Positions 26,653-35,797 of a DNA stretch of 41,980 bases are shown here, piece by piece; the stretch's first letter is position 1; every line of letters starts with the position of its first letter. A program made the translations under genes and the position numbers. The notes below the pieces were generated by a model, which worked only from the letters and a program-made list of their open reading frames with translations, was not told the origin of the DNA and did not search any database. This DNA comes from JABMQB01 sp964408795 (GTDB taxonomy: Bacteria; Bacteroidota; Bacteroidia; Bacteroidales; Prolixibacteraceae), in the NCBI GenBank assembly GCA_964408795.1, contig CAYPAW010000115.1, positions 1 through 41,980 on the forward strand, given 5' to 3'.

Positions 26653-27330
26653 TCATCCTGACAAGCATGAACGGCCGGAGGGGGAAACGACCTCCACATG
26701 ATATTTTTTATTGACGATCAGGTCGGCTTTGGGTTTCAGACTTAGCATCTGCTGATGTTCCATTTCGAGAACCTGCATACGGAAATCGTTGTTATCTTCT
26801 TTCCCCCTGTTTCCTCTTTTGTTCTTGGTGTCGTGGTACGTAAGATCAATATATACTTTCAGGTCGATTTTGTTCAGGGCAATGGCATACAATCCATCCA
26901 CAACCAAAATATCGATATCCGAAAAATCAGTGATCAGCTTATCAATTTGTTTGGAAACAATATCAATACAGGGCATCAGGGCTTCCCGGCCTTCTTTAAA
27001 CTCTTTGATGTTCCGGATCAGCAGCTTCCAGTCGTATTCATTCATTCCGATCCGCTTAAGGCCATGTTTTTTTCTCCATTCATTCCGCAGGCCGGGGGGT
27101 ATTTTATAATAATTATCCGTATGAAGAATTTTAACCCGCTGCCCTCCTTTTTTTAACAACAAGGCAAGAGAATGGGAAAGTTCCGATTTGCCGGCTCCTG
27201 ATTCTCCTGAAATGGCTACTATGAACCGGTATCTTTTTCTTTTATGTTTCAGTCTTTCTAAAACGAACCCATAAATTTCTTCCGCTGCTTTTTTATGTAA
27301 TTCATTGATAAGAAGTACATCTCCCAACAT
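26653..27330 (-). CDS. uridine-kinase-like P-loop protein
   Basis: This 225-residue cytoplasmic protein belongs to the uridine kinase/phosphoribulokinase fold: Walker A GESGAGKS (42-49), a HTDNYYKIPP motif (about 75-84) matching the catalytic DxYY-type region, DILVVDGLYA (Walker B), and a DLTYHDTKNKR lid region. It is not a standard Udk, because the usual FDHPDAF-type segment is replaced by NEYDWKLL and the lid is Lys/Arg-rich. It is the last gene of a tight operon after the HAD phosphatase/mutase and GH65 phosphorylase (19 bases after GH65), so a sugar or sugar phosphate is a plausible acceptor. This is inference from context; the true substrate is not known. Confidence 0.7.
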   Translation of the reverse strand: MLGDVLLINELHKKAAEEIYGFVLERLKHKRKRYRFIVAISGESGAGKSELSHSLALLLKKGGQRVKILHTDNYYKIPPGLRNEWRKKHGLKRIGMNEYDWKLLIRNIKEFKEGREALMPCIDIVSKQIDKLITDFSDIDILVVDGLYAIALNKIDLKVYIDLTYHDTKNKRGNRGKEDNNDFRMQVLEMEHQQMLSLKPKADLIVNKKYHVEVVSPSGRSCLSG

Positions 27331-27349
27331 GTAAGCCGTACTTTTTTGG

Positions 27350-29782
27350 TTAGTAATTCAAACTGATTTCTTTATTGGCCGGCAAAATTATTTTTTTATT
27401 TACAAATAATAAACCAATTTGGTCAGAATTTTCGCTGTATATTTTAATTTTTAACTGATTGTGGGTAAGGTGCAGGAAGTAGTGATTGTTTTTAAACCCG
27501 AAGTTGCATTGTATGGATTTCCATTGATCGGGCAATTTCGGATGTATTTCCACTATTTCTTTTTTGAAGTTGATGCCGGCAAATGATTTCAGCACCATAA
27601 AGACAGTTCCTCCCATCACCCCGGCATGGATTCCTTCGGCTGTTGTTCCTCCCTGAATATCGGTAAAGTCACTCTGAAGGGCTTCGAAGTAAAGTTTATT
27701 TACCAGTTTTTTGTTGTTGTAAAGATTTGCCAGGTAGGAATGCACCACGCGGCTCAGGGTTGATCCGTGGGATGTCCGGTTTATGTAGTAGTTATAATTT
27801 CTTTCCAGGTAATTTTCGGGCAGGGTATGGCCGCAGTCCTTCAGAATCTGCGTGACGACTTCCCGGTCGAGGATATAGAAAACCATCAGGGTATCGGCTT
27901 GTTTGGCCAGTTTATAGTCATCCGGTGATTTGCCTTCGGCTTTCAGAATACGGTCAAGCCGGGAAATATTGCCGTTGTTTTGGCGGTAAGCGTTCCAATC
28001 CAGCTCTTTCAGGTTAAAGTATCCTTCAAACTGTTCAATGATTCCTTCTTTGGAGACCCTGATTTTCAGTTTCCGGGAGATATCGAGCCATTTGGCGGTT
28101 TCGGAATCCGTGAGGTTTATTTTGGATGTTATTCTTTTTTTGTAGGATTCCGGAAGAGATCCAAGTACTTCCAGTGCTTTTCTGAAGAGCCAGGAAACCA
28201 TAATATTGGTGTAGGCATTGTTTTTCAGGCCTCCTCCGGGGCTGGCTTCATGGGTTTCATGGAATTCATCGGGGCCCATGACATTCTGAATGCTATACGA
28301 TCCGGAAGTTTGATCCTGCGAAGTTTTGCTGGCCCAGAATCGGCAGATTTCAAAAAACATCTCGGCTCCGTAGTTTTCCATAAAATCCAGGTCTTCGGTA
28401 ATATGAAAATAATACCAGGTATTGTACGCTACAGCCAGGGATATATGGCGTTGGAGGGAGCTGTAATCCTCGCCCCATTCTCCGGAGATAGGATTGAGGT
28501 GGATGACCTGTGTTTCTTCGCGTCCGCTGCTGCCGCTTTGCCAGGGGAACATGGCTCCCTGGTAGCCGTGTTCCCGGGCGTAGGTCCGGGCTTTGTCCAA
28601 ACGGCGGTACCGGTAGAGTAAAACGGATTTGGCTACTTCCGGAAAATAAAGACAATACCAGGGCATAATATACAATTCATCCCAGAAAATGTGGCCCCGG
28701 TAGGCTTCACCGTGCAACCCGCGGGCCGGAATGCCTGCATCTATATGTTTGTTGTGGGGTGAAACGGTAACCATTAAATGATACAGGTGAAGACGAATCA
28801 ACATCTGTGATTTGGAATCTCCCTGGATTTCAACATCTGTTTTTTCCCAGATCTTTTTCCAGGCTAGGGCGCTTGCCTCCCGGATCTCCGCAAAGGAACC
28901 GGCATGTTGTACCAGGTCAATGCTTCGTTCCAGGGGATTGTCCACATCATCCTTTTTGGACGTAAAAAAAGCAACTGTTTTTTCCAGGCAAAGTTCTTCC
29001 TTTTCATTGAGGTGGATGCGGAAAGCCGTGTGAATCATTCCGGGTTGGGATGTATGGATGAGAGATACTGCTTCCGGTTTTTTGTTTTTAAAAACGGTGA
29101 AACGGGCAGCCTGAGTTACTTCAATTTCGGATTGGGTGGTTTTAACCGAGAGCCAGGTAATCCGTTCGTTGTTGCCTTCAGCTACAGGCATCAGATGGTG
29201 CTGGTTCAGGTCGTTGTAACGGGGAACCCCCTGGTTTCTGATTTTTCCGTCGGTCACGGATTTCATTTCGATCCATCCGGAGAAATTCAGGGGTACCAGT
29301 TGGTATTGCAAGGCAACCAGGTGTGGATTGGCCATGCTGGCAAACCGGCGGCTTATTATTTTAAAACGTCGGTTATTCCGGTCTTTGACCATCCATTCTT
29401 TCTTCAGTATTCCGGATTTAAAATCGAGTACCCGTGTGGAGGCAATGAGCGTGGTCTGATGCATGTTGAACCAATCGCCGTTGTCGATCCGGAAGGTTAC
29501 ATGATGCCAGTTGGGGCAGTTAACAAAATCCTCATTTTCAACCTCTTTGCCTTCAACCTGTGAAACCAGCCGGTTGTACAAACCGGCGATATAGGTTCCC
29601 GGGTAATGGATATCCCCGGGGGCTGATTCTTCCGGGGCACCCCGGGAACCCAGGTAGCCGTTACCTATTGTCAGCAGAGTGTCCCTGGATTTCTCCCTTT
29701 CCGGGTCATAGGTGTAATACACCAATGACCAGGGGTTATATTTTGAAGGTATGGGTTTTTCTTCCATTACCGTTCTTCGCAT
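27350..29782 (-). CDS. GH65 disaccharide phosphorylase (probably trehalose)
   Basis: This 810-residue protein covers the full GH65 architecture: N-terminal beta-sandwich (LLTIGNGYLGSRGAPEE at about 36-52), a linker, an (alpha/alpha)6 barrel and a C-terminal beta sheet. Barrel motifs include HGEAYRGHIFWDEL, the catalytic acid Glu506 in VMGPDEFHE, KQADTLMVF, and HGSTLSRVVHS, a phosphate-site motif that favours phosphorolysis over hydrolysis. GH65 enzymes split trehalose, maltose, kojibiose or nigerose to beta-glucose-1-P and glucose. The adjacent beta-phosphoglucomutase-like gene and divergent otsAB point to trehalose. The ATG at 29782 overlaps the HAD gene by 16 bases; a second ATG at 29767 (MEEKPIPSK) overlaps its stop by one base as TAATG, a classic coupling signal and a good alternative start. 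Confidence 0.88.
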   Translation of the reverse strand: MRRTVMEEKPIPSKYNPWSLVYYTYDPEREKSRDTLLTIGNGYLGSRGAPEESAPGDIHYPGTYIAGLYNRLVSQVEGKEVENEDFVNCPNWHHVTFRIDNGDWFNMHQTTLIASTRVLDFKSGILKKEWMVKDRNNRRFKIISRRFASMANPHLVALQYQLVPLNFSGWIEMKSVTDGKIRNQGVPRYNDLNQHHLMPVAEGNNERITWLSVKTTQSEIEVTQAARFTVFKNKKPEAVSLIHTSQPGMIHTAFRIHLNEKEELCLEKTVAFFTSKKDDVDNPLERSIDLVQHAGSFAEIREASALAWKKIWEKTDVEIQGDSKSQMLIRLHLYHLMVTVSPHNKHIDAGIPARGLHGEAYRGHIFWDELYIMPWYCLYFPEVAKSVLLYRYRRLDKARTYAREHGYQGAMFPWQSGSSGREETQVIHLNPISGEWGEDYSSLQRHISLAVAYNTWYYFHITEDLDFMENYGAEMFFEICRFWASKTSQDQTSGSYSIQNVMGPDEFHETHEASPGGGLKNNAYTNIMVSWLFRKALEVLGSLPESYKKRITSKINLTDSETAKWLDISRKLKIRVSKEGIIEQFEGYFNLKELDWNAYRQNNGNISRLDRILKAEGKSPDDYKLAKQADTLMVFYILDREVVTQILKDCGHTLPENYLERNYNYYINRTSHGSTLSRVVHSYLANLYNNKKLVNKLYFEALQSDFTDIQGGTTAEGIHAGVMGGTVFMVLKSFAGINFKKEIVEIHPKLPDQWKSIQCNFGFKNNHYFLHLTHNQLKIKIYSENSDQIGLLFVNKKIILPANKEISLNY

Positions 29783-30561
29783 TTTGATCGATTTTCAAGA
29801 AACAGTTTGTTGAGGCCCTCCACGCCGTTTACTTCATCCAGGTCTTCCACGACGATTCCGGCGCCTGCCTGAGCCAGTTCTTTTTTATTGTTTTCGCGTG
29901 CTATTCCGATGGTTAATCCGAACCGACCTTTGACTCCTGCCTGCACGCCGGATACGGCATCTTCCACCACAATGGCATCGGCATAGTTGACTCCCATCAT
30001 ATCGCAAGCTGTAGTGAAAATGTCGGGTTCCGGTTTTCCTTGCAGTCCTTTTTCCGCGGAAACCACCCCGTCTACCCGGGCATCGAAAATTGTCAGCAAA
30101 CCTACGGCTTCCAGAACAGGCTTGCAGTTTTTACTCGAGGAAGCGACTCCCAGTTTGATCCCGGCGCTTTTCAGTTCCCGGAGTAACCGTGTGGTGGAAG
30201 GATATACTTCCGCTCCTTCTTTGTTCAGAACTTCGTTAAACGCTTCATTTTTCCGGTTTCCCAGACCACAGCAGGTTTCGGTTCCCGGTGGATCGGAAGG
30301 ATCTCCATAGGGAATATCAATTCCCCGGGACGCAAGAAAGGAAGCAACTCCTTTGTACCGCGGTTTTCCGTCTACGTAAGGTAAATAATCGCCCGCATGC
30401 GTGAATGGCACAAACTTCTCACCGTGTTCGGCTTCCCGTTTATGCAGGTATTCATCGAACATTTTTTTCCAGGCGGCTGCATGGGTGAGAGCGGTTTGGG
30501 TAATTACACCGTCCATGTCAAATACCACGGCACGGAAAGCTAAGGTATGTTGCATATTCAT
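29767..30561 (-). CDS. HAD-family beta-phosphoglucomutase-like protein
   Basis: This 264-residue HAD subfamily IA protein has motif I VVFDMDGVITQTAL (nucleophile and acid Asp), an alpha-helical cap with FVPFTHAGDYLPYVDGKPR and a GIDIPYG loop typical of the PGMB/trehalose branch, motif II GVASSSKN (Ser), motif III Lys in EKGLQGKPEPD, and motif IV VEDAVSGVQAG. It should convert beta-glucose-1-P, the product of GH65 phosphorolysis, to glucose-6-P; a phosphatase role is an alternative. It is the first gene of the HAD-GH65-kinase operon, coupled to GH65 by overlapping stop and start codons, and diverges from otsAB across 94 bases. Confidence 0.88.
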   Translation of the reverse strand: MNMQHTLAFRAVVFDMDGVITQTALTHAAAWKKMFDEYLHKREAEHGEKFVPFTHAGDYLPYVDGKPRYKGVASFLASRGIDIPYGDPSDPPGTETCCGLGNRKNEAFNEVLNKEGAEVYPSTTRLLRELKSAGIKLGVASSSKNCKPVLEAVGLLTIFDARVDGVVSAEKGLQGKPEPDIFTTACDMMGVNYADAIVVEDAVSGVQAGVKGRFGLTIGIARENNKKELAQAGAGIVVEDLDEVNGVEGLNKLFLENRSKCEER

Positions 30562-30655
30562 TGTTTTTCAGTACAACCTACGTGTATTCTGATGGTTAAT
30601 AATAGAAAATAATTTGCGGGTGGCAAAATAAATTGTGTAACTTAAGCAAAAATAT

Positions 30656-32872
30656 ATGCTTATGGATCGATTGTTTATCATAGCCGACAGGTTACCGGTG
30701 GAGTTCGAAGAAACGAATGGTGAAATAGAACTGGTTCCGTCAGCGGAGGGATTTGATTCCGGATTGGAAGATTTCTATGCCTCCCACGATGTCACCTGGG
30801 TCGGAAGGCTCCAGGGCAGCGGGAGGGAGATCAACGAAACAGAAAAAACCCGCCTGGAGCCGGCATTCAGAAAAGCCCGTTGTATTCCGGTCTATCTGGA
30901 TCCCTCCATACGCGAAAAATGCATCGAAGGATTTTGTGATAATACCCTTTGGCCCCTGTTCAATTATTTTACCCAGCTTACCCGCTATCCTCCGGTCTGC
31001 TGGGATGCATATACAAAAGCAAATCAGGCCTATGCGGAAACAATCTCCAACCATATGGATGATGGAGATACCCTTTGGATTCATGATTACCACCTGATGC
31101 TGTTGCCTTCCATCCTACGCCGCCGGTTCCCGGATTGTAGCATCGGGTATTTTCAGCATATACCGTTTCCTTCGTTTGAGGTTTTCCGCCTTCTGCCCTG
31201 GCGTATGGAGTTGCTGAAAGGATTGCTGGACGCTGATCTGATAGGATTTCATACCTATGACTACCAACGGCATTTTATGAGTTGCGTCAGAAGATTGCTC
31301 GGCCATGAAACTTTCTTTAACCGGATCCGGGTAAACGAAAGAGTCGTGAAAGTGGATGCGTTTCCCAAAGGAATCGATTTTCTGTTTTTCAACCAGACAG
31401 CCGCAAGAGTACGCAGAAATTCAGGAAAAGAAACATCGGCTATTCATAAGGAACTGAAAGAATTTCGCCGCCAGGGAGAAGAGCGGAAAATCATTCTTTC
31501 CATAGACCGCCTGGACTATACCAAGGGAATCCCGGGCAGAATAAAGGCCTTTGAGCTGTTTCTGATGCAACATCCGGAATATCGCGAGCAGGTAAGCCTT
31601 TTTTTGTTCGTGAATCCCTCGCGCGAGAATGTGGCCGATTATCAGCACTTAAAAAAACAGATGGATGAACTGGTAGGCTGTATAAACGGAAAATACGGGA
31701 CCATAGGCTGGATGCCGGTGTGGTACTTTTACCGGCCGACGGACCGGCTTGAGCGGATTGAATTGTATAGCAGTGCCAACATCGCCCTGATCACCCCTAT
31801 CAGAGATGGTATGAACCTGAATGCCAAGGAATTCATCGCCTGCAGAACCGATGGTACCGGGGTTCTTATTTTAAGTGAAATGGCGGGTGCAGCCAAAGAG
31901 CTCGGAGAATCCCTGATCGTTAATCCCAACAACCGTACCGAAGTGGCAGAAGCAATCTTTCAGGCCCTTAACATGCCTGCCTCAGAACAGAAAAAAAGAA
32001 ATGATGTGCTGCAGAAAAGACTCGAGATTTATGACGAAGAACGCTGGGCTTCCGATTTTATCAAAGGACTCGGGGAAGTCAAAAAAATGCAGGAATACAA
32101 CTTTACCCATAAAATCAATGCACGGATTATCAAACAGCTGCTGGAAGATTATAAAAAAGCAAAAACCCGGATGATCTTTTTGGATTACGACGGGACCCTC
32201 ACGGGTTTTCATAACGATCCCCAACAAGCCGGCCCGGATGATGAACTGTATACCCTTCTTAAAAAGCTGATCGCACCGGAAAAAAATACCGTAGTGATTA
32301 TCAGTGGCCGGGATAAAGAGACCTTATCGGAATGGTTTGAGGGGTACGAACGGTTGGCCTTTATCGCGGAACACGGAGTGTGGAACAAAGACCCGGAAGA
32401 GGAATGGAAAATGACGGACGTGATCGAAAAAGAGTGGATGAAAATTATTGAACCGGTTTTGCAGAGCTTTGTAGACCGTACACCCCGGTCGTTTATCGAA
32501 TATAAAAATTATTCCCTCGTATGGCATTACCGGCATGCCGATCCGGATATGGGGCAACAACGCGCCTGGGAATTGAAAGACGACCTGAAGAATTATATTG
32601 CAAACCTCAACCTGGAAATCATGGACGGGGATAAAGTGATCGAGATAAAAAATGCAGGCATCAATAAAGGACGGGCTGCACTGAATAAATTGGGAGATAC
32701 CTCCTATGACTTTATTATGGCTCTGGGAGACGATTGGACCGATGAGTATACATTCAATGCCTTGCCCGAAAAAACCTATACCATTAAAGTAGGAACGAAA
32801 ACAACTTCGGCCAGGTATTATATCAAAGATGTTCAGGAAGTCAGAAACCTTCTGACCCAACTTGAAGATTGA
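30656..32872 (+). CDS. otsAB: bifunctional trehalose-6-phosphate synthase/phosphatase (OtsA-OtsB fusion)
   Basis: This 738-residue cytoplasmic fusion has an OtsA (GT20) domain (about 1-480) with IADRLPVEF, WIHDYHLMLLPSILRRRFP, IGYFQHIPFPS, GFHTYDYQRHF, SIDRLDYTKGIPGR and ITPIRDGMNLNAKEFIACR. An OtsB phosphatase domain (about 500-738) has HAD motif IFLDYDGTLTGF, ISGRDKETL, IAEHGVWN and MALGDDWTDEYTFNAL. It joins UDP-glucose and glucose-6-P into trehalose-6-P and dephosphorylates it to trehalose. Both active sites look complete. The upstream ATG at 30656 is used; ATG at 30662 (MDRLFIIAD) is an alternative. It diverges from the degradation operon, so synthesis and breakdown of trehalose share one regulatory gap. 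Confidence 0.94.
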   Translation: MLMDRLFIIADRLPVEFEETNGEIELVPSAEGFDSGLEDFYASHDVTWVGRLQGSGREINETEKTRLEPAFRKARCIPVYLDPSIREKCIEGFCDNTLWPLFNYFTQLTRYPPVCWDAYTKANQAYAETISNHMDDGDTLWIHDYHLMLLPSILRRRFPDCSIGYFQHIPFPSFEVFRLLPWRMELLKGLLDADLIGFHTYDYQRHFMSCVRRLLGHETFFNRIRVNERVVKVDAFPKGIDFLFFNQTAARVRRNSGKETSAIHKELKEFRRQGEERKIILSIDRLDYTKGIPGRIKAFELFLMQHPEYREQVSLFLFVNPSRENVADYQHLKKQMDELVGCINGKYGTIGWMPVWYFYRPTDRLERIELYSSANIALITPIRDGMNLNAKEFIACRTDGTGVLILSEMAGAAKELGESLIVNPNNRTEVAEAIFQALNMPASEQKKRNDVLQKRLEIYDEERWASDFIKGLGEVKKMQEYNFTHKINARIIKQLLEDYKKAKTRMIFLDYDGTLTGFHNDPQQAGPDDELYTLLKKLIAPEKNTVVIISGRDKETLSEWFEGYERLAFIAEHGVWNKDPEEEWKMTDVIEKEWMKIIEPVLQSFVDRTPRSFIEYKNYSLVWHYRHADPDMGQQRAWELKDDLKNYIANLNLEIMDGDKVIEIKNAGINKGRAALNKLGDTSYDFIMALGDDWTDEYTFNALPEKTYTIKVGTKTTSARYYIKDVQEVRNLLTQLED

Positions 32873-32911
32873 ATAAACGAAAAAAAACAGGGTGAAAACA
32901 GGGATTTTTTA

Positions 32912-32928
32912 TACCTTTAAAAAAGGTA
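32912..32928. other. perfect 7-bp inverted repeat after otsAB
   Basis: TACCTTT, AAA and AAAGGTA form a perfect stem with a three-base loop, 39 bases after the otsAB stop. No T-run follows on the plus strand, so it is at best a weak terminator or a 3' end-protecting hairpin. Confidence 0.3.
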
Positions 32929-32994
32929 CATATCGGTACTGAGGCGAGGAGCATCCGGCTTCGGGGGATTCGAAAGAAGAGGAAGGATAAAATT

Positions 32995-33576
32995 ATGCGA
33001 TTCAGGGGATTACTTTTTATTCTGCAGATTATTACCGGAACAATTGCCGTGGCATCGCTTGTTGCCTGTCGCAGCACAGAGAAAACGGTTTCAACCGGAG
33101 CATCCGATCGTATACCGCGAAAGATTGTAACTCCGGATGATCTGCCTCCCGGCATTCAGTTTACGCATACCGGAAGAACGCATTATGTGCAGTTGTATCC
33201 CGAGGAGAAACCGGAGACCCGTCAGCCGGCCATTGAAGAAAAAACAATACCCAAGGAGGAGCCCCGACAGTCAACCAAACCGAATGAAAATCAAGCCGGC
33301 AGGGAAGATGCGGTGAAGGATCTGATCAACACCCGGACTCATCCTGTCTATTATATTGTGGCCGGAAGCTTTCAGATTAAGCAGAATGCACTATCCTATG
33401 CTGAAAAGATGAAAAAACAGGGCTTTGAGAATTGTGAAGTCCTGATTTCTGATGATCTGTACCACCGGGTCATTCTGGAGAAGTTCATCTCGGAAAAAGA
33501 AGCAGTCGGGTTTGTAAAGGAATTTACTGAAGCTCAACGCGGGGGTCCGAACATGTGGATTTTGCAAAACAAATAA
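32995..33576 (+). CDS. SPOR-domain lipoprotein
   Basis: This 193-residue protein has a lipoprotein signal peptide with SLVAC (lipidated Cys25), a flexible, charged Pro/Glu/Lys-rich middle (about 65-115), and a C-terminal SPOR domain (about 118-193) seen in YYIVAGSFQIKQNALSYAEK, GFENCEVLIS, YHRVIL and an EFTEAQRGG-type end. SPOR domains bind denuded peptidoglycan at division sites. The protein probably sits in the outer membrane facing the periplasm and tracks cell-wall remodelling. The AmmB-AmmA fusion starts 3 bases after its stop, so they are co-transcribed, though no functional link is known. Confidence 0.88.
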   Translation: MRFRGLLFILQIITGTIAVASLVACRSTEKTVSTGASDRIPRKIVTPDDLPPGIQFTHTGRTHYVQLYPEEKPETRQPAIEEKTIPKEEPRQSTKPNENQAGREDAVKDLINTRTHPVYYIVAGSFQIKQNALSYAEKMKKQGFENCEVLISDDLYHRVILEKFISEKEAVGFVKEFTEAQRGGPNMWILQNK

Positions 33577-33578
33577 GA

Positions 33579-35021
33579 ATGATGGCATCAGGAATTATTT
33601 CCCCTTGCAGGGAACCAGAATTTGCCGGCAAGTTTTATCCGGCCGGTAAAGATGAACTCCGGAAGGAACTAACCCGTTTATTTCATAAAGCGCAGCCGTC
33701 TCAGTATGGGGAGCCACCCCGGGCCCTCATAGTGCCTCATGCAGGGTATGTATTCAGTGGCCAGGTGGCTGCTTCAGCGTTTCATCAGATTCCTGAGAAG
33801 GCCCGCTATGAGAGGGTGTTTGTGTTGGCTTCAAGCCATCAGATGCGTTTTCCTGGGGCTTCGGTATTTAGGGAGGGTGCGTATAAAACGCCCCTGGGTA
33901 CGATTCCGGTAGATCAACCCCTGGCCCGTGAGCTGTCGGAAAAACATACCCTTATTTCATCCCGGGGGGATGCCCATTATTATGAGCATAGCCTGGAAGT
34001 TCAGCTTCCGTTTCTTCAATACCGGCTGGGTGACGGATGGACCCTGGTTCCCCTGGTGCTGGGTACGGAATCACCCGATGAATGTCGTGAGATAGCCCGG
34101 GCCCTGGAACCCTATTTTCACTCGCCCAACCTTTTTGTCATCAGCAGCGATTTTTCCCACTATCCGGCCTATGAGGATGCCATTCAGGTGGATTCGCTTA
34201 CCGCAGAAGCTGTGGTATCCGGAAAACCCCGTGTTCTGATGGATACCCTGGCTTCGAACAGGGAACAATCCATTCCGGGTTTGGTAACCTCCCTGTGTGG
34301 GTGGACTTCGGTACTCACATTGATGTATTTGACCGAAGAGAAACCTTTTGAGTACCGGAAAGTACAGTATATGAATTCCGGAGATAATCCCCTCTACGGA
34401 GATAAATACCGGGTTGTGGGGTATCAGGCAATCGCCGTGTATTCCAAAGAGGAAAGGGGATTCTCCCTGTCGGACCAGGAGAAGGAAACCCTGCTGAAAA
34501 TAGCCCGGAGATCCCTTTACGATTCCTACGGAACGGAACCTTACCACGACGATGACCTGGATCTCGGGGGTGGGTTGAATGAAAAAAGGGGAGCTTTTGT
34601 GAGTTTGTATGCCGGAAAAGAACTGAAAGGATGCATAGGAAACCTGCAAAGCGAAGAGCCTCTCTACCAGGTAATACGAAGAATGACCGTCTCGGCATCC
34701 AACGACAGAAGATTTGAAAAACCCGGGGTGGAAATGCTCGGAGACCTCCGCATAGAGATTTCTGTTCTTTCCCCCATGCGAAAAATTCATTCTGTGGATG
34801 AAATCGAACTTGGGAAGCATGGAATTTATATAAAAAAAGGAGGTTTCGGAGGAACCTTTCTGCCCCAGGTTGCCCTGAAAACCGGATGGTCCAGGGAGGA
34901 ATTCCTGGGTCATTGTGCACAAGATAAAGCCGGCCTGGGATGGAACGGATGGAAAGAGGCTGAAATCTTCATTTACGAGGCTGTCATATTCAGTGATCAG
35001 GAACCAACCAAAGGATCCTGA
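33579..35021 (+). CDS. AmmB-AmmA fusion (MEMO1-like + AMMECR1-like, AmmeMemoRadiSam system)
   Basis: The ATG at 33579, 3 bases after the SPOR gene, gives a 480-residue protein; an earlier in-frame ATG at 33555 would overlap that gene. The N-terminal MEMO-like domain (about 8-285) shows EFAGKFYPAG, PHAGYVFSGQVAASAFHQI, SSHQ, EHSLEVQLPFLQ and SSDFSHYP, including the conserved His residues of this metal-binding fold. The C-terminal AMMECR1-like domain (about 300-480) shows RGAFVSLYAGKELKGCIGN, the family's LRGCIG-type motif, then FGGTFLPQVALKTGWSREEF. In the AmmeMemoRadiSam system these two act with a radical SAM protein in an uncharacterised modification. No such partner lies next to it; the radical SAM gene at 2734 is of a different type. 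Confidence 0.88.
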   Translation: MMASGIISPCREPEFAGKFYPAGKDELRKELTRLFHKAQPSQYGEPPRALIVPHAGYVFSGQVAASAFHQIPEKARYERVFVLASSHQMRFPGASVFREGAYKTPLGTIPVDQPLARELSEKHTLISSRGDAHYYEHSLEVQLPFLQYRLGDGWTLVPLVLGTESPDECREIARALEPYFHSPNLFVISSDFSHYPAYEDAIQVDSLTAEAVVSGKPRVLMDTLASNREQSIPGLVTSLCGWTSVLTLMYLTEEKPFEYRKVQYMNSGDNPLYGDKYRVVGYQAIAVYSKEERGFSLSDQEKETLLKIARRSLYDSYGTEPYHDDDLDLGGGLNEKRGAFVSLYAGKELKGCIGNLQSEEPLYQVIRRMTVSASNDRRFEKPGVEMLGDLRIEISVLSPMRKIHSVDEIELGKHGIYIKKGGFGGTFLPQVALKTGWSREEFLGHCAQDKAGLGWNGWKEAEIFIYEAVIFSDQEPTKGS

Positions 35022-35036
35022 AACGAAAAGAATCCA

Positions 35037-35768
35037 TTAACCGGGGAAGAATACTTCTTTTAAAACAGCCAATGACTTGATTTCCCCCAGAGCGTCGAAA
35101 TGATGTTGATAATAGGTGATCATCTTGCGGAGTAAAATTTCCCTGGTTTCCCTGTTGATTGTGAATTCCGGGAGGTCTCTGAGCGATATGCCTGTCAGCT
35201 GCCGGAACAACTGGGTCTCGTAAAGATTCATAACCTCGGAATGGGCTGGTTCAACGGATGTGGAGATTCCGGTTCGCAAATCCAGCCAACTTCCCGCCCC
35301 GGAAAGGTGAATATGGGGAAGAATTCCTAAAAATCCGGTGAGGCGCGCAAGAAAAAAAAGATGAAAATTGACCAGTCCTTGTTTCGAATGATCCAGATAA
35401 AGAAGAGCTTCTTCACAAAAACGATACAAGGCAGGATTTGATTCTTCTTCCCGTAGCAGTTTGTAAAGGATCTCAGCCAGAAAAAGAACCTGGGTCGATT
35501 TTTTAATTTCAAAAGGGATGGAACGAAAGGTTTCGTAGGTTGTAAATTCTTTGATTCGTTGTATTTCCCGGGACGGTTTGTAATAGGCGACAAGGTCAAT
35601 CAGGAAGAGGGGTTGCAGAACCGATGTTTTATTGCGGCTTTTTTTTCCTGTGGCAGACTGCACAATGAAAACCTGACGGCCGAATTGTTCCGTATACAGG
35701 GTAACGATCAATTGGTTGTCCCCATAGCGTATACTGTGTAACAGAATTCCTTTGGTGCGTACAAGCAT
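35037..35768 (-). CDS. recO: DNA repair protein RecO
   Basis: This 243-residue protein starts MLVRTKGILLHSIRYGDNQL, the standard RecO N-terminal OB-fold with its conserved (K/R)xI-L pattern, followed by TLYTEQFGRQVFIVQ and LQPLFLIDL. A helical C-terminal half (about 85-243) completes the family fold. The zinc-finger cysteines of many RecO proteins are missing, as is common in Bacteroidota. RecO loads RecA with RecR at single-strand gaps. It is transcribed just downstream of porZ with a 29-base gap, an order often seen in this phylum, and converges with the AmmB-AmmA gene with only 15 bases between the stops. Confidence 0.9.
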   Translation of the reverse strand: MLVRTKGILLHSIRYGDNQLIVTLYTEQFGRQVFIVQSATGKKSRNKTSVLQPLFLIDLVAYYKPSREIQRIKEFTTYETFRSIPFEIKKSTQVLFLAEILYKLLREEESNPALYRFCEEALLYLDHSKQGLVNFHLFFLARLTGFLGILPHIHLSGAGSWLDLRTGISTSVEPAHSEVMNLYETQLFRQLTGISLRDLPEFTINRETREILLRKMITYYQHHFDALGEIKSLAVLKEVFFPG

Positions 35769-35797
35769 TTTCCTTTGAGGTGTATGACCTTCTCGGG

